DNA of 64,000 bases from PALSA-505 sp036267135. GTDB taxonomy: Bacteria > Actinomycetota > Actinomycetes > Streptosporangiales > Streptosporangiaceae. Shown here piece after piece: positions 36,465 through 49,236 of the stretch. The DNA lies in assembly GCA_036267135.1 (NCBI GenBank), contig DATAWQ010000037.1, forward strand, positions 42,744 to 106,743, given 5' to 3'. The notes beneath the pieces are model-generated. The model did not search any database. It was not told where the DNA came from and saw only the letters and a list, made by a program, of their open reading frames with translations. The number at the start of each line of letters is the position of its first letter. The stretch's first letter is position 1. A program made the position numbers and the translations under genes.

Positions 36465-36866
36465 CTTGAGCGGGCCGTATCCCAGCGATTCCACATCGCC
36501 GTCGGCGTCGGCCGGGCAGTCATAGGTGGCTGAATCCTCGGTCACTGGCTCGCGTGGGCGGCCCGGGTACACCGACAGTGTGGACACGTAGGTGTAGTGG
36601 CCCACATGGCCGGTGAGCAGCGCCGCCGACGCCGCCACGTGCGCCGGAGCGATCACCGACGTATCGACGACGGCGTCCCAGTCCCGGTCGGCCAGCACCC
36701 GCAGATCCGACGCGCTGGTCCGGTCGCCATGCCAGGCTTCGGCACCCGGCCGCGGTTCACCGTGCTGCCCCCTGGTGAACGTCGTCACGTCATGTCCGCG
36801 GAATACTGCCTGGTCAACGACTGCGCGTCCGACGAACCGGGTTCCGCCTAGCACGAGAATCCGCAT
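35823..36866 (-). CDS. NAD-dependent epimerase/reductase family protein
   Basis: 347 residues (MRILVLGGTRFVGRAVVDQAVFRGHDVTTFTRG). It is an extended SDR with GGTRFVG and YTYVSTLSVYPG near residue 100. A YGPLKSGSERAV segment near 140, close to the YxxxK motif, and HLIVRPGLIAGPHDDVG near 160 also fit the family. Codon pattern and homology clearly make this the real gene of this stretch; its stop is at 35823. It is convergent with, and 642 bp overlapped by, the tail of the sigma-fusion frame. Confidence 0.88.
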   Translation of the reverse strand: MRILVLGGTRFVGRAVVDQAVFRGHDVTTFTRGQHGEPRPGAEAWHGDRTSASDLRVLADRDWDAVVDTSVIAPAHVAASAALLTGHVGHYTYVSTLSVYPGRPREPVTEDSATYDCPADADGDVESLGYGPLKSGSERAVAAAFPGRHLIVRPGLIAGPHDDVGRLPWWLARVARGGRVLAPGDPGRPVRLTDARDLAAWVLDSGRRGITGSVNVPGPSDGTFGQLMDACLAAVATTEATASRTAAPAAELVWAPDDVLLSAGVRPYTELPMWIPDTPELAGTWEASGERARLAGLRYRPLADTVRDTWGWLAGHAAARAKPIEDFAQRAGIGLDPVRERAILAGL

Positions 36867-37049
36867 GATGCGACATTCTGCCGATCGGCGCTGATTCCCC
36901 GGAACGGCTTACGCCATGAGCGGACTTGAATACGCTGTGAGGAGCGCCGGGGCTGAGCTTGCTGGGGGTGCGTCCGGCACGACATCAGCCCGCACGGTGG
37001 ACGGGGCTGGGCACTGGTAGCGTCTCGAGTCGAGGAAGGACGGTGTCGG

Positions 37050-38861
37050 GTGGACCGCTGTGCGCTGTTCGTGGACGCCGGCTATGTACTCACCGATGGC
37101 GCGATGGCCGCCCACGGGACAAATCAACGGGAAGCAGTTTCCTGGGACTACGCGGGACTGCTCCAGTTCCTCGCGGGCTTGGCCGTCGATCGCACCGGTT
37201 TGCCGCTGCTGCGGTGCTACTGGTACGAGGCTACCGTCGACGGCCGCCGTACCCCCGACCACGACACGCTGGCCGATCTGCCGGGTCTTTCGCTGCGGCT
37301 CGGCCGGATGCGGCCCGGTAAGCGCGAGGGCGTGGACACCGAGATCCACCGCGACCTCACCACACTCGCCCGCAACCGGGCGGTCAGCGATGTTTTGCTG
37401 GTCACCGCCGGGGACGATCTGGCCCAGGTGATCGCCGACGTCCAGGATCTGGGCGTCCGGGTGATCATCGTGCACATCTCGGTGGATGGCAACTGGACGG
37501 TGTCCAGGCCGCTGCGGCAGCAATGCGACGACATCGTGGAGATCCACGGCGGGCAGCTCCGGCCCTACGCTGAGCTGACCGGCGGGGAGCCGGCCCGCTA
37601 CAGCGAGCAGTACGCGGCCAGCGTCTACGGCGGCAGGCCGATGTCCAACGGGCACGCCGCCAGCGTGGCCGGCGGTGGTTATCCGTCCTTGCCCGGTGGC
37701 TCCGTCGGCGCCCACCCGGCCCCGCCGGCCATTTACACGGCTCCGGTGGTCGCCGAGTATCAGCAGCCTCCGGCCGCCCCGGTACGACGAGAGCCGGTGC
37801 GGCGAGAGCCGCCACCCGAGCCCGCTGCCCCGGCCGTAGACAACGCGCCGCCCGAGCCCCAGGCCCGCGGTGCGCACGAGAGCACCGGCCCGCAGTCGCT
37901 GGTCTCGCCGCCCAATCGGGCCATCATCGGCCGCCCGGCCCTACCTCAGCAAGCGCTACCTCAGCAAGCGCTACCTCAGCAAGCACAGCCTCAACCGCCA
38001 CCACGGCCCCAGCCGAACCACCAGAGCCCGCCGCTTTACGCGGCCCCCCCGGCGCCCCTGCCCCCGCCGGCTCCACCGGCGCTGCCTCCCGTGCCGCAGA
38101 CACCGGTGACCTTCCACGAGCCATCCGTCCCCGTGCCACCCCTCGCCCCCGAGGCGCCCGCGCCGCAGGCGCAGCCACCGGGGCCAGGACAGGCAGGCTC
38201 CGGCCCGCCAGCGGCCGCGCCGGATCAGCGGCCGTCTGCTCCCCGGTCCCCGTACGAGGGGGGCACCTCGACGTCCAGCTTCATGGATCCCCCCGGTGGC
38301 CAGTTCTCCCCGGCCCCACCCGGCCAGTTCAGCGGGGCGCCCACCACCCTGCCCAGCCGCCGCGTTCCGCAGAGCCCCGGGCAGCACAGCTCACAGAGTT
38401 CCGGCCCGCACACACCTGGCCCGCACACACCTGGCCCGCACACACCTGGGCAGCACACACCTGGGCAGCACAGCTCGCAGCCGCCCGCTCCCGCCCGCGG
38501 CCAGCAGGGGCAGCGACCCGCAGCGGCGGCCACCGCGGGCTACGTCCCCCCGCAGACTCCCTACGGCGCGGCCTCCCGGCCCGTGGCCTCGCCTTCGGCC
38601 GCCCCACCGGCCGGAGGGTCGCTCGATGACACCGTCACGGCGGCCCACGCCGAGGGTTTCGACTTCGGCGAGTCGGTGGCCCGCGACGCTCCGGGGCTGT
38701 GGCTGGAGGCCGTGCTGGCCAGGAAGCCGCGGATGCCCACGGATCTGGAAGCGCGTCTGCTGCAAGGCTCGGCCCTGCCGATCGACTCCCTGCTGCACGA
38801 CGAAGTGCGGCAGGCGCTGCGCAGTGGATTCTGGGATGCGCTTGAGCGTTCTCGCAGGTAG
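37050..38861 (+). CDS. NYN (PIN-like) domain protein with long disordered linker
   Basis: 603 residues from GTG 37050 after GGAAGGA. The NYN domain spans about residues 1-165: MDRCALFVDAGYVL (metal Asp), GVDTEIHRDLTTLARNRAV and VLLVTAGDDLAQVIADVQDLGV. NYN proteins are metal-dependent RNases or RNA-binding proteins. Residues about 190-525 are Pro/Gln/Ala-rich with 15-bp repeat units (ALPQQ x3, GPHTP x3). A conserved C-terminal domain of about 75 residues (TVTAAHAEGFDFGESVARDAPGLWLEAVLARKPRMPTDLEARL) follows. No signal peptide. It is 41 bp upstream of the helical protein at 38903. Confidence 0.8.
   Translation: MDRCALFVDAGYVLTDGAMAAHGTNQREAVSWDYAGLLQFLAGLAVDRTGLPLLRCYWYEATVDGRRTPDHDTLADLPGLSLRLGRMRPGKREGVDTEIHRDLTTLARNRAVSDVLLVTAGDDLAQVIADVQDLGVRVIIVHISVDGNWTVSRPLRQQCDDIVEIHGGQLRPYAELTGGEPARYSEQYAASVYGGRPMSNGHAASVAGGGYPSLPGGSVGAHPAPPAIYTAPVVAEYQQPPAAPVRREPVRREPPPEPAAPAVDNAPPEPQARGAHESTGPQSLVSPPNRAIIGRPALPQQALPQQALPQQAQPQPPPRPQPNHQSPPLYAAPPAPLPPPAPPALPPVPQTPVTFHEPSVPVPPLAPEAPAPQAQPPGPGQAGSGPPAAAPDQRPSAPRSPYEGGTSTSSFMDPPGGQFSPAPPGQFSGAPTTLPSRRVPQSPGQHSSQSSGPHTPGPHTPGPHTPGQHTPGQHSSQPPAPARGQQGQRPAAAATAGYVPPQTPYGAASRPVASPSAAPPAGGSLDDTVTAAHAEGFDFGESVARDAPGLWLEAVLARKPRMPTDLEARLLQGSALPIDSLLHDEVRQALRSGFWDALERSRR
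37941..37985 (+). repeat. 15-bp minisatellite, three copies, in NYN linker
   Basis: CTACCTCAGCAAGCG repeated at 37941, 37956 and 37971 (the last ends in A), coding LPQQA three times in frame. Confidence 0.9.
38406..38465 (+). repeat. 15-bp minisatellite, four copies, in NYN linker
   Basis: CCGCACACACCTGGC at 38406, 38421 and 38436, then a variant CAGCACACACCTGGG at 38451. It codes PHTPG/QHTPG in frame. Confidence 0.9.
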
Positions 38862-38902
38862 ACACCGTAATCGCCGCGGCGGCCCCCGGGCCTCCTGCGG
38901 GC

Positions 38903-39592
38903 ATGCCAATTACCCGGTATCACAACGGCCTGGAAGGGTACTTTCGCAACGTGGCCACGCTGTCCCGCGACGAGTTCGATGCGATCGAGTTCGGCGCTGC
39001 CCGCACCGGCGAGCACCGTGACGCCGCGCTGCAGATGAGCCAGCTCGCTTCGACCCGTACCCAGAGCAACGACATGTCCCGGGCGGAGGCCCTGCTGCGC
39101 GCCGGTGAGCAGTGGCTGCTCGCCGACGATCCGGTCGCGGCCGTGGACGGGTTCCGTGCCGCCCTGCTTTCTCTGGCCGACCCTGCGCCCGCGGATGGCA
39201 GTGCGACCCTGGTCGAGGCCAGGGTCAGCCTGGCCCGCGCGCTCTTCCAGCTCGGCCAGGCCGACGAGGCGCGCGGGCTGATCGGGCAGCTCGAGGCGGA
39301 CGGCCGCACCGACCCGAAGAAGTGCGATCTGGTCGCCGAGCTGCTGGTCGAGCAGTCCGATTTGATCGGCGCGCTGGACTGGGCGAACACCGGGGTCGAG
39401 CTGTGCCTGGCGGCCGCCAACCTGCCCGCGAAGGCGGGCTCGGCCAGCGGGGAGGGCGTCTTCGTTCCCCAGCAGCTTCCGCCGACCGTGGACCGGACCG
39501 AGCTGCGCATGCTGCTCAGCCTGCGCTACCGGATCCGCAACGACATGGGGCTGGACGAGGACGCCTACGACAAGCTGCTCGACGAATTCTGA
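38903..39592 (+). CDS. Helical, TPR-like protein
   Basis: 229 residues, mostly alpha-helical with pairs of helices (AEALLRAGEQWLLADDPVAAVDGFRAALL, VEARVSLARALFQLGQADEARGLIGQLEAD, LVAELLVEQSDLIGALDWANTGVEL) like TPR or SEL1-type units. No signal peptide or membrane segment. The start ATG 38903 lacks a clear ribosome-binding site, so coupling to the NYN gene 41 bp upstream is possible. Function unknown; position beside clpB and the NYN gene suggests a protein-binding partner. Confidence 0.75.
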   Translation: MPITRYHNGLEGYFRNVATLSRDEFDAIEFGAARTGEHRDAALQMSQLASTRTQSNDMSRAEALLRAGEQWLLADDPVAAVDGFRAALLSLADPAPADGSATLVEARVSLARALFQLGQADEARGLIGQLEADGRTDPKKCDLVAELLVEQSDLIGALDWANTGVELCLAAANLPAKAGSASGEGVFVPQQLPPTVDRTELRMLLSLRYRIRNDMGLDEDAYDKLLDEF

Positions 39593-39638
39593 ACCCGGCT
39601 TCCACCGGCGCCGCTACCCTCCAGCCGAAGGGCACAAC

Positions 39639-39673
39639 GCTGCCCTGGCCACCGTTCAGGTAACCAGGGCAGC
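39639..39673. terminator. Bidirectional terminator between TPR-like gene and clpB
   Basis: Perfect 10-bp stem GCTGCCCTGG / CCAGGGCAGC with a 15-base loop, between two convergent genes. Confidence 0.65.
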
Positions 39674-39725
39674 AAGGCAGCGGATAGGTCAGTCAAGGCG
39701 GACCAGCCTCAGCCGCTGTCCCAGG

Positions 39726-42329
<2,604 letters not shown>

Positions 42330-42371
42330 CGTCTTCCTATGGCTTCGTTCGCTCTTGGTTTGTTCGTACGG

Positions 42372-42803
42372 TTATGGTTCGTCGCGCCTGGGCATCTGGC
42401 GTACCGGGACCAGGTCAGCGCCGGTCACCCGCCCCCGCCGCAGCTCGGCCAGCCGGGCCGCGACCGCCCGGGTGGATTCGAGCTCGGCCTGCAGCCGGGT
42501 GATCTCCTCGTGCAGATCCACGGCTACCTGCCGGGCCCGCTCCAACTCCGTGGCCAGTTCGAGGATCCGCTTGATCCCGGACAGGTTCACGCCCTCTTCG
42601 TGGGACAGCCGCTGGACCTCCCGCAGCACCAGGATGTCGCGCATCGAGTAGCGCCGGCCGCGCCCCGCGGACCGGCCCGGTGAGACCAGGCCGAGCCGGT
42701 CGTAGCTGCGCAGCGTCTGTGGGTGCAGCCCGGACAGCTCGGCGGCCACGGAGATGACATACACGGGTGTGTCGTCGGAAAGGCGGTCGAACGGAGTGGT
42801 CAT
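42372..42803 (-). CDS. hspR: HspR heat-shock repressor (MerR family)
   Basis: 143 residues. The MerR-type helix-turn-helix is VYVISVAAELSGLHPQTLRSYDRLGLVSPGRSAGRGRRYSMRDI, followed by a coiled coil (SGIKRILELATELERARQVAVDLHEEITRLQAELE). HspR binds HAIR elements with DnaK as co-repressor. Two HAIR-like sites are present upstream of dnaK (46751-46771 and 46803-46823). Confidence 0.95.
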   Translation of the reverse strand: MTTPFDRLSDDTPVYVISVAAELSGLHPQTLRSYDRLGLVSPGRSAGRGRRYSMRDILVLREVQRLSHEEGVNLSGIKRILELATELERARQVAVDLHEEITRLQAELESTRAVAARLAELRRGRVTGADLVPVRQMPRRDEP

Positions 42804-42863
42804 GTCCTCGCCTCCCTCATCTCAGTAACCGGGCGAGCTGCCCGCTTGGCCCTGCTAGCTTGA

Positions 42864-42890
42864 CTCTGCTTGCTTGGCCGGGGGACATGG
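42864..42890. repeat. Degenerate copy of the dispersed repeat
   Basis: CTCTGCTTGCTTGGCCGG then GGGACATGG. It matches the first 18 bases of the 24257 unit apart from one base, then diverges. It fills the gap between dnaJ and hspR. Confidence 0.35.
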
Positions 42891-44054
42891 TCAGCTCCTG
42901 GCCTGCTGCAGCAGTTCGGCGCGTGGGTCGTCGCCGGCCGTGGCGTCGCGGTACGCCTCCAGTGCGGCCTTGGCCTTGTCGTCCAGCTTGGCGGGGACCA
43001 CCACCTGGACGGTGACGTGGACGTCGCCCAGGACACCGTCGGAGCTACGGCGGAACCCCTTGCCACGCAGCCTGAGCACCTTGCCGTTCTGGGTGCCCGC
43101 GGGGATGCGCACGGTCAGCGGGACGCCGCGCAGCGAGGGCACCTTGATCTCCGCGCCCAGCGCCGCCTCGGTGAAGGTCACCGGCACGGTGACGGTCAGG
43201 TGGTCGCCCGACCGGCCGAACACCGGATGCGCGGTGACGTGCACCTTGACGTAGAGGTCACCGGCCGGGCCGCCACGCTCGCCCGGCACCCCCTTGCCCT
43301 TGAGCCTGATCCGCTGGCCGTCCGCCACGCCGGCCGGGATGCGCGCCATGATGGTCCTGGTGCTCATCGCCCGGCCGCTGCCGGAGCAGACGTCGCACGG
43401 ATCGTCGACCACCATGCCCCGGCCCCGGCAGGTGCGGCACGGCTCGGACAGCGCGAAGCCACCCAGGTTCCGGCTGGCCTGGCCCGTGCCCTCACAGGTC
43501 GGGCAGACCCTGGGCACGGTGCCCGCCTTGGCCCCGGTCCCGCGGCAGGTCTGGCACGGTCCCTCACCCGCCAGCCGCAGCGAGACGGTGGAGCCGTCGA
43601 TGGAGTCGGCGAACGAGAGGGTGGTCTCCGTCTCGAGGTCGGCTCCGCGCCGCGGCCTGGCCTGGGTGCCGCCCCGGCCGCCGAAGACGCCGCCGAGCAG
43701 GTCACCGAGCTTGCCGCCGGTGGTGTTGCTGCCACCGCCGCCGAACAGGTCGCCCAGGTCGAAGTTGTATCCTCCGGCCTGGCCGCCCTGCCCACCTGGC
43801 ATCCGCAGGCCACCGCCACCGAACAAGGACCGCGCCTCGTCGTACTCCTTGCGGCGCTTCTCGTCTGACAGGACGTTGTACGCCTCGGAGATCTCCTTGA
43901 AACGCTCCTCCGCTGAGGCGTTGCCCTTGTTCGCGTCCGGGTGGTACTTCTTCGCCAGCTTGCGGTAGGACTTCTTGATCTCATCGGCGGGCGCGTTCTT
44001 GGAGACACCGAGGGTCTTGTAGTAGTCCTTCTCGAGGAAGTCCTTAGTGCTCAC
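42891..44054 (-). CDS. dnaJ: DnaJ co-chaperone
   Basis: 387 residues, GTG start at 44054 (MSTKDFLEKDYYKTLGVSKN). The J domain has HPD (KYHPDANKG), then a Gly/Phe-rich region (RSLFGGGGLRMPGGQGG). Four CxxCxGxG zinc repeats (CQTCRGTG, CPTCEGTG, CRTCRGRG, CDVCSGSG) and a C-terminal substrate-binding domain follow. Type I DnaJ. Confidence 0.96.
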   Translation of the reverse strand: MSTKDFLEKDYYKTLGVSKNAPADEIKKSYRKLAKKYHPDANKGNASAEERFKEISEAYNVLSDEKRRKEYDEARSLFGGGGLRMPGGQGGQAGGYNFDLGDLFGGGGSNTTGGKLGDLLGGVFGGRGGTQARPRRGADLETETTLSFADSIDGSTVSLRLAGEGPCQTCRGTGAKAGTVPRVCPTCEGTGQASRNLGGFALSEPCRTCRGRGMVVDDPCDVCSGSGRAMSTRTIMARIPAGVADGQRIRLKGKGVPGERGGPAGDLYVKVHVTAHPVFGRSGDHLTVTVPVTFTEAALGAEIKVPSLRGVPLTVRIPAGTQNGKVLRLRGKGFRRSSDGVLGDVHVTVQVVVPAKLDDKAKAALEAYRDATAGDDPRAELLQQARS

Positions 44055-44089
44055 GGGTCCCTTCCCGCCCTGTGCCAGTCCTCACCGGG

Positions 44090-44859
44090 TCAGCCGTTAC
44101 TGTCCGCAGGGACCTCCTGCGGGGAGGTGTCGCCCTTCCGGCTGGTCTCGCCGGAGGTGTCATCGTCGGTTTCGCCCGCGTTCCCGCCGGAGCCGCCTGG
44201 CTCGGCGACCGCCACCCGCGCCGGGCGCAGGATCCGGTCACCGATCTTGTACCCGGGCTGCAGGATCTGGACGCAGGTGGGTTCGGTCACGTCGTCGGAG
44301 TAGGAGTGCATCAGCGCTTCGTGCACCACCGGGTCGAAGGCGTCACCCTTCTCCCCGTACGTGGTCAGGCCGAGCTTGGCCACCGCCGACTCGAACGACT
44401 CGGCGATGGACTTGAAGCCGCCGGACAGCTCGCCGTGCTCCCTGGCCCGGCCGATGTCGTCCAGGACCGGAAGGAGTTCGGCCAGCACGTTGGCGAGCGA
44501 CTGCTCGCGAACGGCCGCCCGGTCGCGCTCGACGCGCTTGCGGTAATTGGCGTACTCCGCCTGGAGCCGCTGCAGGTCAGCGGTCCGCTCGGCGAGCTGG
44601 GAGAGTGCCTCCTCGGTCGCCGCGTCATTGCCACCGAAGCCGGTCGAATGCCTGCCCGGGCGTCGTTCACCGCTCACCGTTTCTCCTGCTGCTTCTCCTG
44701 CTGCCGACGCTGCCGACGCGGGGCCGGCCGTTTGCGCGCCCTGCGCAGGCCCGGCCGCCTGCCCGGACTGGTCAGGGTCTCTGACCTGCCCGGTAACCGG
44801 GTCGATGCGCCTGCGGTCGCGGATCACCGGCCCCGCGGTGCTGTCCTCGGAAGAACTCA

Positions 44860-44860
<1 letters not shown>
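44090..44860 (-). CDS. grpE: GrpE nucleotide exchange factor
   Basis: 256 residues. Acidic, Ala/Gly-rich N-terminus (1-85), then the coiled-coil and beta-wing core (LQRLQAEYANYRKRVERDRAAVREQ, LPVLDDIGRAREHGE and GDAFDPVVHEALMHS). Its ATG shares the A of the dnaK stop (TGATG at 44858-44862), so the two are translationally coupled. Confidence 0.95.
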
Positions 44861-46719
<1,859 letters not shown>

Positions 46720-46750
46720 GTGTAAGTCCCTATGTGTGTACGTCGACTAA

Positions 46751-46771
46751 GTTGAGCGCTTCCGGCGCAAG
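46751..46771. promoter_or_regulatory. Second HAIR-like HspR site
   Basis: GTTGAGC-N7-GCGCAAG matches CTTGAGT-N7-ACTCAAG at 5 of 7 in each arm. It lies 32 bp upstream of the dnaK start. Confidence 0.4.
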
Positions 46772-46802
46772 ATTGCCATGTTGTCCCGAGCAAGTCAAAT
46801 GA

Positions 46803-46823
46803 CTTGAGTCAAGCACGCTCAAC
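46803..46823. promoter_or_regulatory. HAIR element (HspR operator) of dnaK
   Basis: CTTGAGT-N7-GCTCAAC on the plus strand: one perfect HAIR arm and one arm matching at 5 of 7. It sits 84 bp upstream of the dnaK start. Confidence 0.7.
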
Positions 46824-47009
46824 TCTGATAACGCCTGGTCCGCTGGGATGATTCCATCGACCGCGGATTTTCTGTTTCCGCTGCTCAGGCTGGGGTTTGC
46901 CTGCCTGGCGATGTCGCTGCCGCAGTTGAGAATCTGGATTACTGAACGGTGGCCACCCACCGCCGCAGCTCAGCCCGCCGCACCGGGACCGGCCAGGGGC
47001 GGGGCCCAA

Positions 47010-47028
47010 CTTACCCGCCAGAGGTAAG
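47010..47028. promoter_or_regulatory. Perfect palindrome upstream of ECF sigma gene
   Basis: CTTACC-N7-GGTAAG, a perfect 6-bp inverted repeat just upstream of the candidate ECF promoter. It does not match HAIR; the binding protein is unknown. Confidence 0.35.
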
Positions 47029-47036
47029 AATGACCC

Positions 47037-47063
47037 GGAACGGATCATTTCCAGGTGACGGTC
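47037..47063 (+). promoter_or_regulatory. Candidate ECF-type promoter
   Basis: GGAAC at 47037-47041 and CGGTC at 47059-47063 with a 17-base spacer resemble ECF sigma promoters. Position 70 bp upstream of the sigma-factor start suggests autoregulation. Confidence 0.4.
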
Positions 47064-47132
47064 CCAGTTGCGGCACTCCCTCCTGGCATGGCGTAGGGCA
47101 GGATGCCGCCCGTAAAGCAAGGAGCCGGCGCC

Positions 47133-47744
47133 TTGACCGACCCACGGGCGATCGAGCGGTTCACCGCGCTGTACGACGAGCATCACCGCAGCGTCTACGC
47201 CTACGCGGTCAGCAAGGCGGGACGCCAGATCGCGGACGAGGTCGTGGCCGAGGTGTTCCTCGTGGCGTGGCGGCGGCTGGCGGGCGTGCTGGAGTCGAAG
47301 CTGCCCGAGCCGATACTGCCCGAGCCGATACTGCCCGAGCCGATACTGCCGTGGCTGCTGGCTGTGGCGAGGAACGTGGCCATCGGGCAGTTCCGGGTGG
47401 CCGCCCGTCAGCAGTCGCTCGCGGCGGAGTTGCGGGCCTGGTCATCGGGTGGCGGTCTCGGCGCGCCCGTGACCGGGGACGTCGCCGATCAGGTATCCGA
47501 ACGGCAGGCGGCGCTGCGCGCGCTCGCTTCCCTGTCCGAGGCGGACAGGGAACTTCTCACGCTGGTGGCCTGGCATGGGCTGTCGGCGCGGGAGGCCGCC
47601 GGGGTGGTCGGGTGCTCGACCGCGACGTACTTCGTCCGGCTGCACCGGGCCAGGAATCGCCTTGAGCGGGCCATGGAAGGCCCGCTCGAAGCCGACCATA
47701 TCGACGGCCTGGGGACGGCGCTCGTCCCCAGCAAGGGCCGGTGA
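47133..47744 (+). CDS. ECF-family RNA polymerase sigma factor
   Basis: 203 residues from TTG 47133, eight bases after AAGGAG (47119-47124); ATG 47103 would add ten residues. Sigma-2 (MTDPRAIERFTALYDEHHRSVYAYAVSK, then EVFLVAWRRL) and sigma-4 (LSEADRELLTLVAWHGLSAREAAGVVGCSTATYFVRLHRAR) are clear. An extra LPEPI repeat (three copies, about residues 57-71) sits between sigma-2 helices, just before PWLLAVARNVA. It is followed 16 bp later by a CU044_5270 family gene that may act as its partner. Confidence 0.92.
   Translation: MTDPRAIERFTALYDEHHRSVYAYAVSKAGRQIADEVVAEVFLVAWRRLAGVLESKLPEPILPEPILPEPILPWLLAVARNVAIGQFRVAARQQSLAAELRAWSSGGGLGAPVTGDVADQVSERQAALRALASLSEADRELLTLVAWHGLSAREAAGVVGCSTATYFVRLHRARNRLERAMEGPLEADHIDGLGTALVPSKGR
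47301..47345 (+). repeat. 15-bp minisatellite inside sigma-2
   Basis: CTGCCCGAGCCGATA repeated exactly at 47301, 47316 and 47331. It codes LPEPI three times in frame. Confidence 0.95.
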
Positions 47745-47760
47745 AGGGGAAGTGATCCGG

Positions 47761-49164
47761 ATGAACTCGACGCCGCGCGGCCGGTCAGGCCGCCGCACCA
47801 TGGAGTTGCTCGCCCAAGCCCGTCCGGCCAGCCTGGACCCCGGGACAGACCCAGGCGCGGCGGCCGGCCGCCGCCAGGACACCATCGCCGCGGCTGCGCG
47901 CACGAACCCGGAGGCATCGCCGCGCGGTGCCGCATCCGTGCGGCCTAGGCCGCGGGTCCCGCGGGCCGCGCTCGCCACCGGGCTGACGCTGGCCGCCGCC
48001 GGCGCCGCGGCCGCCGTCTTCGTGGCCGGCAGCGGACCGGGCGCCGCCCCGGCCCCTGTCAGCCGGACGCCCAAGACGGGCTCCACGCCCTCGGTCACCC
48101 TGACCGCCCAGCAGATCCTGTTCACCGCCGCGGTCAGCGCCGCCCAGCAGCCAGCCCAGGGCCGGTACTGGAAGGTGACGGACATCTCGGGATCGGTCAT
48201 GGCCGCCGGGCCTAACGCTCACCCTTACGCGGTCGAGCAAACCTGGTCGCCGTCGGTGACTTGGGACGCGCGCTCACCCAGGCAGCGGAGCTGGACGATG
48301 CCCGCGAGCGGCTTCACGACCACGCCGGTCTCGGCTGGCGCGGCCGCGGCCTGGCGGGCCGGCGGGTCGCCGAAACTGCCCAGTCAGCACGGCCGCCAGC
48401 AGGGCTGGTGGCAGACCGGCGGCAGCGACGGCTATCTCGGCAACGGCAACCTGACCTTCGCCCAGTTCCAGCGGCTGCCCGCCAGCCCCGCCCGGCTCTG
48501 GGCCGTGGTCAAGAAGGCGGCCGAGCAGCAGATCGAGCCCAGTCCGCACGTCAAGGCCGTCTACTGGAGCACGGCCGGCAAGGAGTCGCTCGCCGAGACC
48601 ATGTTCGGCGTCTACGACCAGTTGCTCAAGCTGGACCCGATCACCCCGGCGGTGCGGGCCGCGGTGCTCAGGGATCTGGCCCGCCTGCCCGGGGTGCACT
48701 CCATCGGCAAGGTCACCGACCCAATCGGCCGCACCGGCTACGGCATCGCGCAGTCCCAGGGGCCGGCCGATAACGGCGCGGAGCAGACGGAGGAGGTGCT
48801 GGTCATCGCGCCCGGCTCGGGCCTGCTGCTCGCCGACGAGTTCGTCGTGACCAGCACGTCGTACTCGGCACCACCCAGCGGCGCGGCGCCCGGCCTCGGC
48901 ACCTGCCCGAAGGGCACCGCCCTGCCCAAGATAAACCATCCGATGTGCAAGCTGTCGGCCGCTCAGGCCAAGCAACTCCCCGCCAGTGAGGGCCTCTACT
49001 CTGGCCACGGATTCCTGCTGGTGGGCCCGGGCCCGATGGTGGAGCTCGCGTCCGGCCAGGTCGAATCCTTCGACGCCATCGTCGGCGCCCGGTGGACCAA
49101 CGCATCGCCCGCGCTGCCGTCGCCGTCACAACGGTTCAGCGTCGTCAAGGACAGCAAGGGCTGA
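47761..49164 (+). CDS. CU044_5270 family membrane protein
   Basis: 467 residues from ATG 47761, nine bases after AAGGGGAA. A cytoplasmic N-terminus (about 1-65) is followed by one membrane segment (AALATGLTLAAAGAAAAVFVAG) and a large extracellular domain. Members of this family lie next to ECF sigma genes in actinomycetes and are thought to be envelope partners. No zinc anti-sigma motif is visible in the cytoplasmic part, so anti-sigma activity is uncertain. The stop is the first copy of a 28-bp tandem repeat. Confidence 0.85.
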   Translation: MNSTPRGRSGRRTMELLAQARPASLDPGTDPGAAAGRRQDTIAAAARTNPEASPRGAASVRPRPRVPRAALATGLTLAAAGAAAAVFVAGSGPGAAPAPVSRTPKTGSTPSVTLTAQQILFTAAVSAAQQPAQGRYWKVTDISGSVMAAGPNAHPYAVEQTWSPSVTWDARSPRQRSWTMPASGFTTTPVSAGAAAAWRAGGSPKLPSQHGRQQGWWQTGGSDGYLGNGNLTFAQFQRLPASPARLWAVVKKAAEQQIEPSPHVKAVYWSTAGKESLAETMFGVYDQLLKLDPITPAVRAAVLRDLARLPGVHSIGKVTDPIGRTGYGIAQSQGPADNGAEQTEEVLVIAPGSGLLLADEFVVTSTSYSAPPSGAAPGLGTCPKGTALPKINHPMCKLSAAQAKQLPASEGLYSGHGFLLVGPGPMVELASGQVESFDAIVGARWTNASPALPSPSQRFSVVKDSKG

Positions 49165-49219
49165 CGGGGTCGTCAGGGACGACAAGGGCTAACAGGTTCG
49201 TCAGGGACGACAAGGCTGA
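49141..49219 (+). repeat. 28-bp tandem repeat across a stop codon
   Basis: Three head-to-tail units starting near 49141, 49169 and 49197, the last two carrying CGTCAGGGACGACAAGG. Units two and three can form a GTCGT-CAGGG-ACGAC-like hairpin. Unit one contains the TGA that ends the CU044_5270 gene. Confidence 0.8.
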
Positions 49220-49236
49220 CAGAGAGGAATGCGTCA

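Larger units (their letters stand above)
46720..47132. other. dnaK/ECF divergent control region (413 bp)
   Basis: No gene. It contains two HAIR-like elements on the dnaK side, a perfect CTTACC-N7-GGTAAG palindrome, and a candidate ECF promoter on the sigma-factor side. Confidence 0.6.
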
